Below, in pieces: positions 11,251 through 18,751 of a DNA stretch of 64,000 nucleotides. Every line of letters begins with the position of its first letter. Position 1 is the first letter of the stretch. The position numbers were made by a program, and so were the translations under genes. Below the pieces are notes generated by a model that saw only the letters and a program-made list of their open reading frames with translations, was not told the origin of the DNA and ran no database searches. The stretch is from a gamma proteobacterium symbiont of Stewartia floridana (GTDB taxonomy: Bacteria > Pseudomonadota > Gammaproteobacteria > Chromatiales > Chromatiaceae): contig NAUB01000027.1 of NCBI GenBank assembly GCA_003676145.1, positions 1 through 64,000 on the forward strand. Direction: 5' to 3'.

Positions 11251-11278
11251 AATAAAAAAACCCCGCTATCGGGGTTTT
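11251..11278 (-). terminator. Intrinsic terminator inside the rimP-nusA leader
   Basis: CCCCG (11261-11265) pairs with CGGGG (11270-11274), extended by flanking A and T runs. On the minus strand the hairpin runs into seven T. It lies about 105 bp upstream of the rimP start and downstream of the promoter at 11332-11360, so transcripts must read through it. It could be an attenuator, or the end of an upstream transcript if the promoter call is wrong. Confidence 0.75.
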
Positions 11279-11331
11279 ATTATAATGCACTGCGGCTGAC
11301 AACCGACAGCTATCGCAAAATTCTGGTGCGG

Positions 11332-11360
11332 ATTCTAGCATATCACCCCACTTCACGCAA
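11332..11360 (-). promoter_or_regulatory. Sigma-70 promoter for rimP-nusA-infB operon
   Basis: On the minus strand TTGCGT (complement of 11355-11360) and TAGAAT (complement of 11332-11337) are separated by exactly 17 bp, with TG two bases upstream of the -10 box. Predicted start is near 11325, giving a leader of about 180 nt. No tRNA gene precedes it, unlike the metY-rimP arrangement of E. coli. Confidence 0.6.
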
Positions 11361-11429
11361 TTTCCGGATGGGATCTTGTCGGTGCCTCCAAGAATCCGAT
11401 CACCCCGCCGGTGTATGACCGAAATAGCC

Positions 11430-12179
11430 CTATCCGGGCAGCCATCCACCCACCGCCTGAACCGGCTCACCACTCTCAGGATGGCTCAGCCAGAGGACAA
11501 CCGCCAGACGCTTGCTGCCATGAGGGGAAAACTCAGGCCAGGGGAGAGACCATTCACCAGCCCGGGTCTGCTGCGCTGAACGACTGTGACTCAACACCAC
11601 AAAATGCTCGCTCAGAGTTCTGCCCCGGTTTTCGCCGGCGCCTATCTCACTCTCCAGATCAAAGCCGAGAATCACCAGATTCGCCTCCAGCCCCTGATGA
11701 TCCATACCGGCCAGGGGCGCAAACTCCGCCTTAACAGCGACACCGGCCTGCACATCCAGGCTCAACCGGCCGACCTTTTTCGCCCCGCCAAGCTCAAGCT
11801 TCGGATGACGAAACCAGCCCCGCCACTCCTTGCCGTTGACCACGAATCCTGGTGTGTAGACGGATCGGATGGCACCCGATTGGCGATACTGCCGCTGCCG
11901 CAGGCTGTAGTCCGGGGAGGCGAATCGATCCTGCCAACCCAGGTAGTCCCAGTAGTCCACATGAAACGCCATCGGAATCAGTTGCTGCCAAAGCCCGGGA
12001 TGACTCTCCAGTTTAGCCAGCCAGCGATCCGCCGGTGGGCAGCTGCTGCAGCCGTGGGAGGTAAACAGCTCAACCAGCTGCACCCGCTCTTCCGGACTCT
12101 CAAGCGTCAGGGCTTGAGCTGTCATACCGAGCGGCAGAGTCATCCCCAGCAACAGGGCCAAAGCCTGGCGGGAGATCAT
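11430..12179 (-). CDS. Exported DUF1223 thioredoxin-fold protein
   Basis: 249 residues. N-terminal signal peptide (hydrophobic about 5-22, cleavage likely after TAQA). The DUF1223 family signature follows: VQLVELFTSHGCSSCPPADRWLAKL, with a CSSC redox-type motif in a thioredoxin-like fold, then PMAFHVDYWDYLGWQDRFASPDYSLRQRQY and a VYTPGFVVNGKEW strand. The biochemical role of the family is not established. The ATG overlaps the msrB stop by 4 bp (ATGA), so the two are translationally coupled. That context suggests periplasmic redox or oxidative-damage repair. Confidence 0.85.
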   Translation of the reverse strand: MISRQALALLLGMTLPLGMTAQALTLESPEERVQLVELFTSHGCSSCPPADRWLAKLESHPGLWQQLIPMAFHVDYWDYLGWQDRFASPDYSLRQRQYRQSGAIRSVYTPGFVVNGKEWRGWFRHPKLELGGAKKVGRLSLDVQAGVAVKAEFAPLAGMDHQGLEANLVILGFDLESEIGAGENRGRTLSEHFVVLSHSRSAQQTRAGEWSLPWPEFSPHGSKRLAVVLWLSHPESGEPVQAVGGWLPG

Positions 12180-12670
12180 GAGAGATCCGGCACAAACTTC
12201 AGTGCAACGCCGTTGTTGCAGTAGCGCAGACCGGTGGGTTTTGGTCCATCATTGAAAACATGCCCATGATGACCGCCACATCGGGCGCAGTGGTACTCCG
12301 TACGGGGCCAGATGAGTTTAAAGTCCTTTTTGGTGCCCAGGGCATTCGGCAGATGGTCATAAAAACTTGGCCAGCCGGTACCACTTTCGTATTTTGTACT
12401 GGAGGCAAACAGGGGATTGTCGCAACCGGCACAGACGAAGGTGCCTTTACGCTTCTCATGCAGCAGCGGGCTGCTGCCGGGCATCTCGGTACCCTCCTCA
12501 CGTAGAATCCGGAACTGCTCTGGGGTCAGGCGCTTGCGCCACTGCTCCTCGGTCAGATCAAGTTTACCTATTTTAGTCATCTCTTCACCCTGTCTGGCAA
12601 ACACCGAATGACCGACGACCGGCATCACAGCGGCTACGCCCAGTAGTTTGATCAAACTTCTTCGCTTCAT
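12176..12670 (-). CDS. msrB: Exported peptide-methionine (R)-S-oxide reductase
   Basis: Reduces the R form of methionine sulphoxide in proteins. 164 residues from MKRRSLIKLLGVAAV; AGGAG lies 7 bases before this ATG, whereas the ATG at 12724 adds 18 unrelated residues. The N terminus has a twin-arginine-like signal (KRRSLIK plus hydrophobic stretch), so the enzyme is probably periplasmic. MsrB traits: two zinc CxxC pairs (CAGCDNPLF and CARCGGHHGHVF), SGTGWPSFYD, and the catalytic Cys in GLRYCNNGVALKF. Coupled to the DUF1223 gene. Confidence 0.93.
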   Translation of the reverse strand: MKRRSLIKLLGVAAVMPVVGHSVFARQGEEMTKIGKLDLTEEQWRKRLTPEQFRILREEGTEMPGSSPLLHEKRKGTFVCAGCDNPLFASSTKYESGTGWPSFYDHLPNALGTKKDFKLIWPRTEYHCARCGGHHGHVFNDGPKPTGLRYCNNGVALKFVPDLS

Positions 12671-12896
12671 TCTATATCTCCTGTTACATAGACCAAGGAC
12701 GCGCTGGAGAGTCCAAAGTGGCATAACTGGTTGGGTCCGTCTTCACACGGAAGGCTTTCAGACCTATCAGGCATTCGCGCTAAAACCGGTTTCCGCGTCA
12801 CTGCTCAATCGGCTGATATCGGGGCTTGGATAGCCAAGGAATTTCTCACCAATCCACCTTAAGTCAATCTGACAACTGTCGGAAAAACTGTTAGTT

Positions 12897-12972
12897 CCCA
12901 GTTACCCTTAAACGATGGAATCTGACTGTTAAGACAGAAATTATCCCACGAGATTCAGTCGGAATAACTGGG
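12897..12972. repeat. Nested inverted repeats upstream of msrB
   Basis: CCCAGTTA (12897-12904) and TAACTGGG (12965-12972) enclose smaller arms such as CTGT/ACAG around 12926-12937. On the plus strand TTTTT follows closely, but no plus-strand gene precedes it. On the minus strand it could fold in the msrB leader. The rest of the 426-bp gap (12671-13096) holds no gene. Confidence 0.4.
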
Positions 12973-13053
12973 TGCTTTTTGCAGTAAAACCTCGCTTTCG
13001 CCAACGCATGGTGAGAGCTTAGCGGGCAAGCCTCCGCAGAGATTCACGCAATT

Positions 13054-13071
13054 ATCACAAATGAATCACAA
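13054..13071 (-). promoter_or_regulatory. Tandem ATCACAA direct repeat, copy 1
   Basis: Two ATCACAA units start at 13054 and 13065, 11 bp apart, inside a block of about 30 bp (from 13043) nearly identical to the one upstream of the response regulator gene. Seven-base direct repeats at 11-bp period are the usual binding geometry of OmpR/PhoB-family regulators. In minus orientation the site points toward the msrB-DUF1223 genes about 380 bp away. Confidence 0.55.
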
Positions 13072-13096
13072 CTGGGTTTGCGCAGTGTTGGCGGGG

Positions 13097-14560
13097 CTAG
13101 GCGAGCGGCAGGGTAAAACTGAAACAGGCTCCGCCTTGGGGATTATTGGACGCAGAGATGGTGCCACCCTGTAACTCCACCATGCGGCGGGCAATCGCAA
13201 GCCCCAGGCCCGCATGTCCACCCTCCTTACCCTGCTTGCGCTTACGGAAAAATGGATCGAACAGGTGCGCCAGTTCCGCTTCATCGATGCCCTGCCCGTC
13301 ATCCATGACCTCCACCAGGGCAAAATCTGCCTGCTGAGAAATGTTCAGCGTAACACTGCCTCCCGATTCACAATGGTCAATTGCATTGCCGATCAGATTA
13401 TCCAGCACCCGTTCGGTCATGGCGAAATCCGCTTTCACCTGAGGCGGCGACTGGGGCAGATGCCACTTCACCTCGACCTGATGCTGTTGTGCCGGTAGCT
13501 GAAACTTCTGAATCACATCCTGAACCAGCTCCGCCAACGCCATCGGCTCGCACACCGGCTTGGTCTCTCTCGCCTCCAACTGGGCCAGCTCAAACAGATC
13601 CTCGAGCATCCCCTTCAGACGTTCGCTCTGTTTGAGAGCGATGCCCAGATAGTCCTGCTGTGACTCACCTTCACGCTCCCCCCGCTCCATATGCAGGGTC
13701 TCGAGATAACCGTGCAACACCGCCAATGGGGTTCTCAGATCATGGGATACCTGCGCCACCAGTTCCCGGCGCAGCTTGTCCTGTTGCTTCAGCTGGCCCC
13801 ACTGATCGGCGATACGCTGCGCCATCTCCTCGAATGCTGCTCCCAGCCGCTCCACTTCATCCCCATCCGGATCAAAACTCTCCGGCAGTTGTTGATGACT
13901 GGTAAAACCACTCTGCTGGAATGCGCTCATCACACTGGAGAGTCGTTGCAGGCGACGTGTCAGCCAGCGGAACAGCAACAGGCCGGTAAGCAGACCAAAG
14001 CCCATACTGACCGCTACCGCACCGGCGCTGTAGCGCAACGCATAGCTGTCCAATACCGCCTGCTCGGCGTTATCGTACTCTTCACCCCTGAGCACTACAT
14101 AAAGGTAGCCGTCAGGCATATCACCGGCCGGCACCTCGGTAACCGAGAACGCTTTTCGCCTTTCATGTGAGCGGGGATCATCCCCCAGCAAAGGAAAGCC
14201 TTCACCCCGCATAAAGGCTTCGATCGGCGCCAGATCGACCTGCTTGCGTTTCACCTTTCCCGCATCGGCCGAAAAGGCGAGAATCGTCCCCTGCTTGTCC
14301 AGCAGATAGATCTCGATACTCGGATTGATGTCCATGTAGTCACTGAAGGTCTTCTTCAGCGCCAGATCGTTCATCTCGCCATCGATCACCAGGCGGCGAT
14401 CCGCCACGATGCGTTGCGCCAGATCCTGGTTGAAGTGCTGAGTGATCTCCTGCATATAACGAGTGGTGGTAACCAGGGAGATCAGGGCATAGACAATCCC
14501 GGTAACCAGAAACAGGCCGATCAGGGCAAGCGAGAGACGGGCATAGAGGGATTGAAACAT
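13097..14560 (-). CDS. Membrane sensor histidine kinase
   Basis: 487 residues from MFQSLYARLSLALIGLF (ATG at 14560 with GAGG just upstream). TM1 about 8-31, a periplasmic sensing region of about 145 residues with no recognised domain name, TM2 about 178-200, HAMP about 200-255, HisKA with phospho-acceptor His in VAQVSHDLRTPLAVLHGYLE, and an ATPase domain with DNLIGNAIDHC (N box), MDDGQGI (G1) and GGHAGLGLAIARRMVE (G2). Lies 51 bp downstream of its response regulator. Signal unknown. The neighbourhood (msrB on one side, sucrose genes on the other) hints at envelope or osmotic stress, but that is inference. Confidence 0.92.
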   Translation of the reverse strand: MFQSLYARLSLALIGLFLVTGIVYALISLVTTTRYMQEITQHFNQDLAQRIVADRRLVIDGEMNDLALKKTFSDYMDINPSIEIYLLDKQGTILAFSADAGKVKRKQVDLAPIEAFMRGEGFPLLGDDPRSHERRKAFSVTEVPAGDMPDGYLYVVLRGEEYDNAEQAVLDSYALRYSAGAVAVSMGFGLLTGLLLFRWLTRRLQRLSSVMSAFQQSGFTSHQQLPESFDPDGDEVERLGAAFEEMAQRIADQWGQLKQQDKLRRELVAQVSHDLRTPLAVLHGYLETLHMERGEREGESQQDYLGIALKQSERLKGMLEDLFELAQLEARETKPVCEPMALAELVQDVIQKFQLPAQQHQVEVKWHLPQSPPQVKADFAMTERVLDNLIGNAIDHCESGGSVTLNISQQADFALVEVMDDGQGIDEAELAHLFDPFFRKRKQGKEGGHAGLGLAIARRMVELQGGTISASNNPQGGACFSFTLPLA

Positions 14561-14611
14561 ATGCACCTCACAACCCTGACCGCAGCCAGAGCGCAAACTT
14601 GCCCCGGCTGT

Positions 14612-15328
14612 TCATGCTTCACTCCGTTGATCGCGAAACTTGTAACCCACACCCCATACCGTCAATACATAGTGCGGTTCAGAGGGGTCTTTTTCGATCT
14701 TTGAGCGTAATCGGTTGATATGGGAGTTCACCGTATGCTCATAGCCATCGTGGTTGTAGCCCCAAACCTTGTCGAGTAGTTGAATGCGGCTGAAAACCCG
14801 GCCGGGATGGCGGGCGAAAAACAGCAGCAGATCGAACTCTCTGGCGGTCAGATCCACCGCTTCGCCCTCAACCTGAACCGAGCGTTTGTTGACATCGATA
14901 TAGAGACCGTCCCTTTCGATGCTCTCCTGCTCTGTGATGCCTTTACTACCCTCCTTCAAGGCATCGATGCGCCGGAACAGGGCTTTGATGCGGGCCATCA
15001 ATTCAGGCACGCTGAAGGGCTTGGTCAGATAGTCATCCGCTCCCATCTCAAGACCCAGCACCCGGTCGAGTTCGGTCGATTTGGCGGTCAGCATCAATAT
15101 CGCCACATACTCTTCGGCACTGCGCATCTGGCGACACAGGGTTAAACCATCCGTATCGGGCAGCATCAAATCGAGGATCACCAATTGATAGCTGTTTTTT
15201 CTGAACAGCTCCATGGCTGCAGCGCCGTTACTCGCGATATCCGCGTCGTATCCGGCATCCTGCAGATGTTTTTGTACCAGATGGGCAATATCCGGCTCAT
15301 CTTCAACGATCAGTAACTTACGTTGCAT
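14612..15328 (-). CDS. OmpR-family response regulator
   Basis: 238 residues. Receiver domain with acidic pocket (EDEPD), phospho-acceptor Asp in LVILDLMLPDTDGL, and the switch Lys in TKPFSVPEL. It is joined to a winged-helix DNA-binding domain (LTAREFDLLLFFARHPGRVFSRIQLLDKVWGYNHDGYEHTVNSHINRLRSKIE). It precedes its cognate kinase in an apparent operon. A tandem direct repeat sits about 100 bp upstream at the promoter, suggesting autoregulation. Confidence 0.94.
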   Translation of the reverse strand: MQRKLLIVEDEPDIAHLVQKHLQDAGYDADIASNGAAAMELFRKNSYQLVILDLMLPDTDGLTLCRQMRSAEEYVAILMLTAKSTELDRVLGLEMGADDYLTKPFSVPELMARIKALFRRIDALKEGSKGITEQESIERDGLYIDVNKRSVQVEGEAVDLTAREFDLLLFFARHPGRVFSRIQLLDKVWGYNHDGYEHTVNSHINRLRSKIEKDPSEPHYVLTVWGVGYKFRDQRSEA

Positions 15329-15428
15329 TTATTCGATCAATTCCAGTTGTAGGGTTCGCTTGGTCTTTTGTTTATTCTCTTTAACCCAGGATTGAATCAA
15401 AAATCTATAGCGTGACTTTCACGTAATT

Positions 15429-15446
15429 ATCACAAAAGGATCACAA
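15429..15446 (-). promoter_or_regulatory. Tandem ATCACAA direct repeat, copy 2, at the response-regulator promoter
   Basis: ATCACAA at 15429-15435 and 15440-15446, 11 bp apart, preceded by TTCACGTAATT as in copy 1 near 13.05 kb. On the minus strand a TATAGAT -10-like box follows about 19 bases later, so the repeat would cover the -35 region, as expected for an activator of the OmpR family. It lies only 15 bp upstream of the amylosucrase stop codon region, in the short ams-regulator gap. Confidence 0.6.
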
Positions 15447-15460
15447 CAGTCGTCGTCACG

Positions 15461-17440
15461 CTACAGACTGAGTCCTGTTTCAGGTCGCTGATCGGTCAAC
15501 CAGTAGAACTGATAGGGAGGTATCACCAACTGCTGCTTGAACAGACGTGGACTCTGTCCCGAATAGAGATCCTTCAAATTACCATACTCAAACATCCCCC
15601 GATTGCCCAACGCGCTGAGCTCCATGTATTGAGGGTTGCTGTCAAAATTGCAGACCACCAGGACAGAACCGAGGGGCATGAAGGGGTCGCTGCGCCAGAA
15701 GACAAACAGATGAGGATTATCCACTTCAAGCAGCTCCCGGTTGTTGAAATCGGCAAACGCGGGAATCCCCTTTCTGGCGGCAATCATCTTTTTCAGGCCA
15801 TCGAAGATCTGCTGTTCAGGGGTACCGTGCTGATGGCGACGATCCGCCCGCTGCCAATCGATCTTCGGTCTCTGCATCCAGCGGTTATCCCCCGCCTTGT
15901 GTTCATCGTTGAGGAATTCCCGGTCATTCAATGTACCGATCTCGTCACCATAGTAGAGCAGTGGCATGCCGCCAAAGGAGCAGATCAGACTGTGCAGCAA
16001 CAGAATCACCTTGACCGACTGCTCGATCGCCTCGGCATCGCCCAGTTCAATCGCCGCCTCCAGCCCCACCAGGGAGGCCAGAGATCCGGAGATTCGGGCA
16101 TCCCCGGTCTTCAGATTCACGCCGAAGGGTGCGCCACGGGCGGGTGAATCGTCATACCGGCCGGTAAAAAACTCGACCAGGAATTTACGATGGGCCAGCG
16201 GCTGGTAACCGGCCCGCTGGATATCCGCATCATCGAAACCGAGACCGATATCATCATGACAGCGCAGATAGTTGAGCCAGGTGGCCCGGTCGAGCTTGGT
16301 TGGCAGGCTCTGAATACCCTGGCGCAACAGCTTGGTGTTCTTGGTGGCAACCGCATCCCAGATCAAGGCCATGAAGGTGGCGTTGTAAGCGATCTCGCAC
16401 TCCTTGGCGATCACCGCATCCTCACCAAAGTATTTTGTGATCTCCACGGGTGCGACGATCGCTTCCGCGATGAACAGCACACCCGGCGCGGTAACCTGAC
16501 AACAATCCTTCATCAACTGCAGCAGCAGATGGGCCTCACGCTCATTCTGCGAGGTGGTGCCGATCTTTTTCCAGAGAAAGGCCACCGCATCCAGACGCAG
16601 AATATCCGCTCCCTGATTGGCCCAGAACAGGGTATTGTCCAGCATCTCGATGAATACTGCCGGGTTGTTGTAGTTGAGATCCCACTGGTAGTGATTGAAG
16701 ACCGTCATCACCCACTTGTTCATCTGCTGATCCCAGGTGAAGTTACCGGGTGAGGTCTCGGGAAAGATCTCCGGCATGGTCTCTTCGAACATATCCGGAA
16801 TATCACGGTTGTCGAAGGTGTAGTAGTAGTCCTGGTATTTCTGCTCTCCGGCGCGAGCCCGTTGCGCCCACTCATGCTCATCCGAGGTGTGGTTGAGCAC
16901 CATGTCCATCACCAGCAGCATGCCCCTTTTACGGGTGGAGGTGGCGAGTCGGTTGATATCCTCCAGGGTGCCGAAGCGTTCATCCACATTGCGGAAATCA
17001 CTCACCGCATAGCCCCCGTCGCTGGCGCCGTCGGGACAGACCATCACCGGCATCACATGCAGCATGTTGACGCCCAGCTCCTGCAGATAGGGCAAGCGTT
17101 CCTCCACCCCCTGAAGATTATCGGCAAAACCGTCCGCATAGAGGGCCATGCCGACCCACTCCTGACTGAGGAACCAGTTGTGATGCTTCTCCCGTTCACT
17201 GTCCAGCTGCTTGAGGGTGACATGACGCTGCACATAGCGGGTCGCCATGACTTCCACCAGATGAATCATCTGCTCCTTGAAATCATCCCGTTTTCCGTAG
17301 AGGTGGTGGAATAGCAGATGAATGCCATAGAAGTTACCCCCGAGCCGGGTATAGAAGTGGCGCAGATCCCGTTTACGAATCTCGGTTTTGAGTTCGTCGA
17401 GGATATGATTCAGCAGTGAATGGGAAACCTGTTCATACAT
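15461..17440 (-). CDS. ams: Amylosucrase
   Basis: GH13 glucansucrase that moves the glucosyl unit of sucrose to an alpha-1,4-glucan and releases fructose. 659 residues, close to the Neisseria enzyme (636). An N-terminal helical domain (RDLRHFYTRLGGNFYG) precedes the barrel. Signatures: MDMVLNHTSDEHEWA, ADILRLDAVAFLWKK with the nucleophile Asp, VLFIAEAIV with the acid/base Glu, and LRCHDDIGLGF with the third carboxylate. C-terminal beta domain. Downstream of fructokinase by 24 bp, in the order sps, fructokinase, ams known from methanotroph sucrose clusters. It may recycle surplus sucrose into glycogen-like glucan. Confidence 0.92.
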   Translation of the reverse strand: MYEQVSHSLLNHILDELKTEIRKRDLRHFYTRLGGNFYGIHLLFHHLYGKRDDFKEQMIHLVEVMATRYVQRHVTLKQLDSEREKHHNWFLSQEWVGMALYADGFADNLQGVEERLPYLQELGVNMLHVMPVMVCPDGASDGGYAVSDFRNVDERFGTLEDINRLATSTRKRGMLLVMDMVLNHTSDEHEWAQRARAGEQKYQDYYYTFDNRDIPDMFEETMPEIFPETSPGNFTWDQQMNKWVMTVFNHYQWDLNYNNPAVFIEMLDNTLFWANQGADILRLDAVAFLWKKIGTTSQNEREAHLLLQLMKDCCQVTAPGVLFIAEAIVAPVEITKYFGEDAVIAKECEIAYNATFMALIWDAVATKNTKLLRQGIQSLPTKLDRATWLNYLRCHDDIGLGFDDADIQRAGYQPLAHRKFLVEFFTGRYDDSPARGAPFGVNLKTGDARISGSLASLVGLEAAIELGDAEAIEQSVKVILLLHSLICSFGGMPLLYYGDEIGTLNDREFLNDEHKAGDNRWMQRPKIDWQRADRRHQHGTPEQQIFDGLKKMIAARKGIPAFADFNNRELLEVDNPHLFVFWRSDPFMPLGSVLVVCNFDSNPQYMELSALGNRGMFEYGNLKDLYSGQSPRLFKQQLVIPPYQFYWLTDQRPETGLSL

Positions 17441-17464
17441 ATTGCGATACCGGAACCTGTAGCA

Positions 17465-18370
17465 CTAACCCGCGCTTCTCTCCTCACTCTCCCATTGTGA
17501 CATGAAGTCTGCATAGAATTTTGCTGATGATACGGTAGCACCACGCTTTCCTACAATCGCTGAAGCAAAGGATTGCGCCCTTTGCAGGGTCAGATCCAGC
17601 GGCCAACGGGCGTTCAGTCCAAGCAGCATCACCGCAGTGAACGCATCACCTGCACCGACGCTGTCAACCGTCTCCTGACTCACTTCGGGAGCCACTTGCA
17701 GGGGTGATGGTTGATCCGCCAGCACAAAGGCGCCCTGCTCCCCCAGTGTTACGATCAAACCGGTCAGGTCATGTTTCTGCTTGAAAGTCAGCGCCTGCTG
17801 ATGCAGATCTCCACCGGCGCCATCCAGTTGATCAAGTTCCTGCTGATTCAATTTAAGCCAGTTGGCTTGATCGATCCAGCGCATAACCGATTCCGGCTGC
17901 CACCAGGGCGGGCGTAGATTGACATCGAGGAACAGGGTCTCTGCACCATTCTGCTTGAGTCGCTCAAGCGCACTCAGGGAGACCCGGTTTCGCAATCCCA
18001 GACTGCCGTGATAGAGCATCTCACCGCCGAGGGACTGCAATGCAGCCGGATCGATGAAATCATAGGCGGCATCGGCCATGATCTCATAGCTCGGTTCGCC
18101 CTGCTCGAGGGTGATCATGACCCGGCCTGTAGGATGCTCCTCATCCTGTTGCACACCGGCGGTCTCCATACCCCAGTCAGCCATCGCCTGGAGAATCCGC
18201 TCCCCCTCCTCATCCCGACCGACACGACTGATAAAATAGGGCGCCTGGCCAAACGCCTGGAGATGCCAGGCGACATTGAACGGCGCACCTCCGAGTACCT
18301 GCTCTCCAGTTGGAAAGCAGTCGTAGAGCACTTCACCAAAGATGATCAGTTTTTTATTATTCATTGTCAT
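17465..18370 (-). CDS. Fructokinase, PfkB family
   Basis: 301 residues. Family signs: N-terminal FGEVLYDCFPTGEQVLGGAPFNVAWHL, central GSLGLRNR and FLDVNLRPPWW, and the ATP-binding C-terminal signature DSVGAGDAFTAVMLLGL with catalytic Asp. Substrate fructose is inferred from position between sucrose-phosphate synthase and amylosucrase, whose by-product is fructose; the fructose-6-phosphate made would feed sucrose synthesis again. Start at the ATG at 18370 with AGGC upstream; a second ATG is two codons on. Confidence 0.88.
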   Translation of the reverse strand: MTMNNKKLIIFGEVLYDCFPTGEQVLGGAPFNVAWHLQAFGQAPYFISRVGRDEEGERILQAMADWGMETAGVQQDEEHPTGRVMITLEQGEPSYEIMADAAYDFIDPAALQSLGGEMLYHGSLGLRNRVSLSALERLKQNGAETLFLDVNLRPPWWQPESVMRWIDQANWLKLNQQELDQLDGAGGDLHQQALTFKQKHDLTGLIVTLGEQGAFVLADQPSPLQVAPEVSQETVDSVGAGDAFTAVMLLGLNARWPLDLTLQRAQSFASAIVGKRGATVSSAKFYADFMSQWESEERSAG

Positions 18371-18544
18371 CAGTGCCTGTTAAGACGAATTCATCGATCA
18401 ACGAGTTGAGTTTCAATCACGCTGAGTTTGATCAACCCAGCTGCTTAAAGAATAAGCTTGTTGGGATTAAGGATGAATGACGCAGACTTAAGGCATTTAC
18501 GTCCCAATTCTACTGGAGAAGTAGGACCACACCTAAAAGATCAA

Positions 18545-18641
18545 CCGCCAATGAATGCAAATCACCGCGAATCTACGCAAACAGTGGCCGCATTGTGAAA
18601 GCTGTTCGCGGCATTTTGCGGTGATTGGCGTTCATTGGCGA
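18545..18641. repeat. Intergenic palindromic element, copy A
   Basis: Left arm from CCGCCAATGA (18545) through AATCACCGCGAATC; right arm GCGGCATTTTGCGGTGATTG followed by GCGTTCATTGGCG ending at 18641. The arms are near-complements around a loop of about 30 bases. It shares its arms with the copies at 44.6 and 59.0 kb. It occupies most of the gap between sps and the fructokinase gene (18371-18751). Confidence 0.75.
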
Positions 18642-18751
18642 CTTGTCATCTCAAGTAACCGCCATTCGGTTTAAGGATAGCAAATCACAACAAACCGATT
18701 GTAACGCCACCAAACTTCTGTCCAGGTCTGTTCTGATTAGCAGATTGGCGG

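Noticed and set aside
11147-11425. A tRNA gene upstream of rimP, as in E. coli metY
   Set aside because: No cloverleaf or CCA-type arm pattern could be found on the minus strand between 11147 and 11425.
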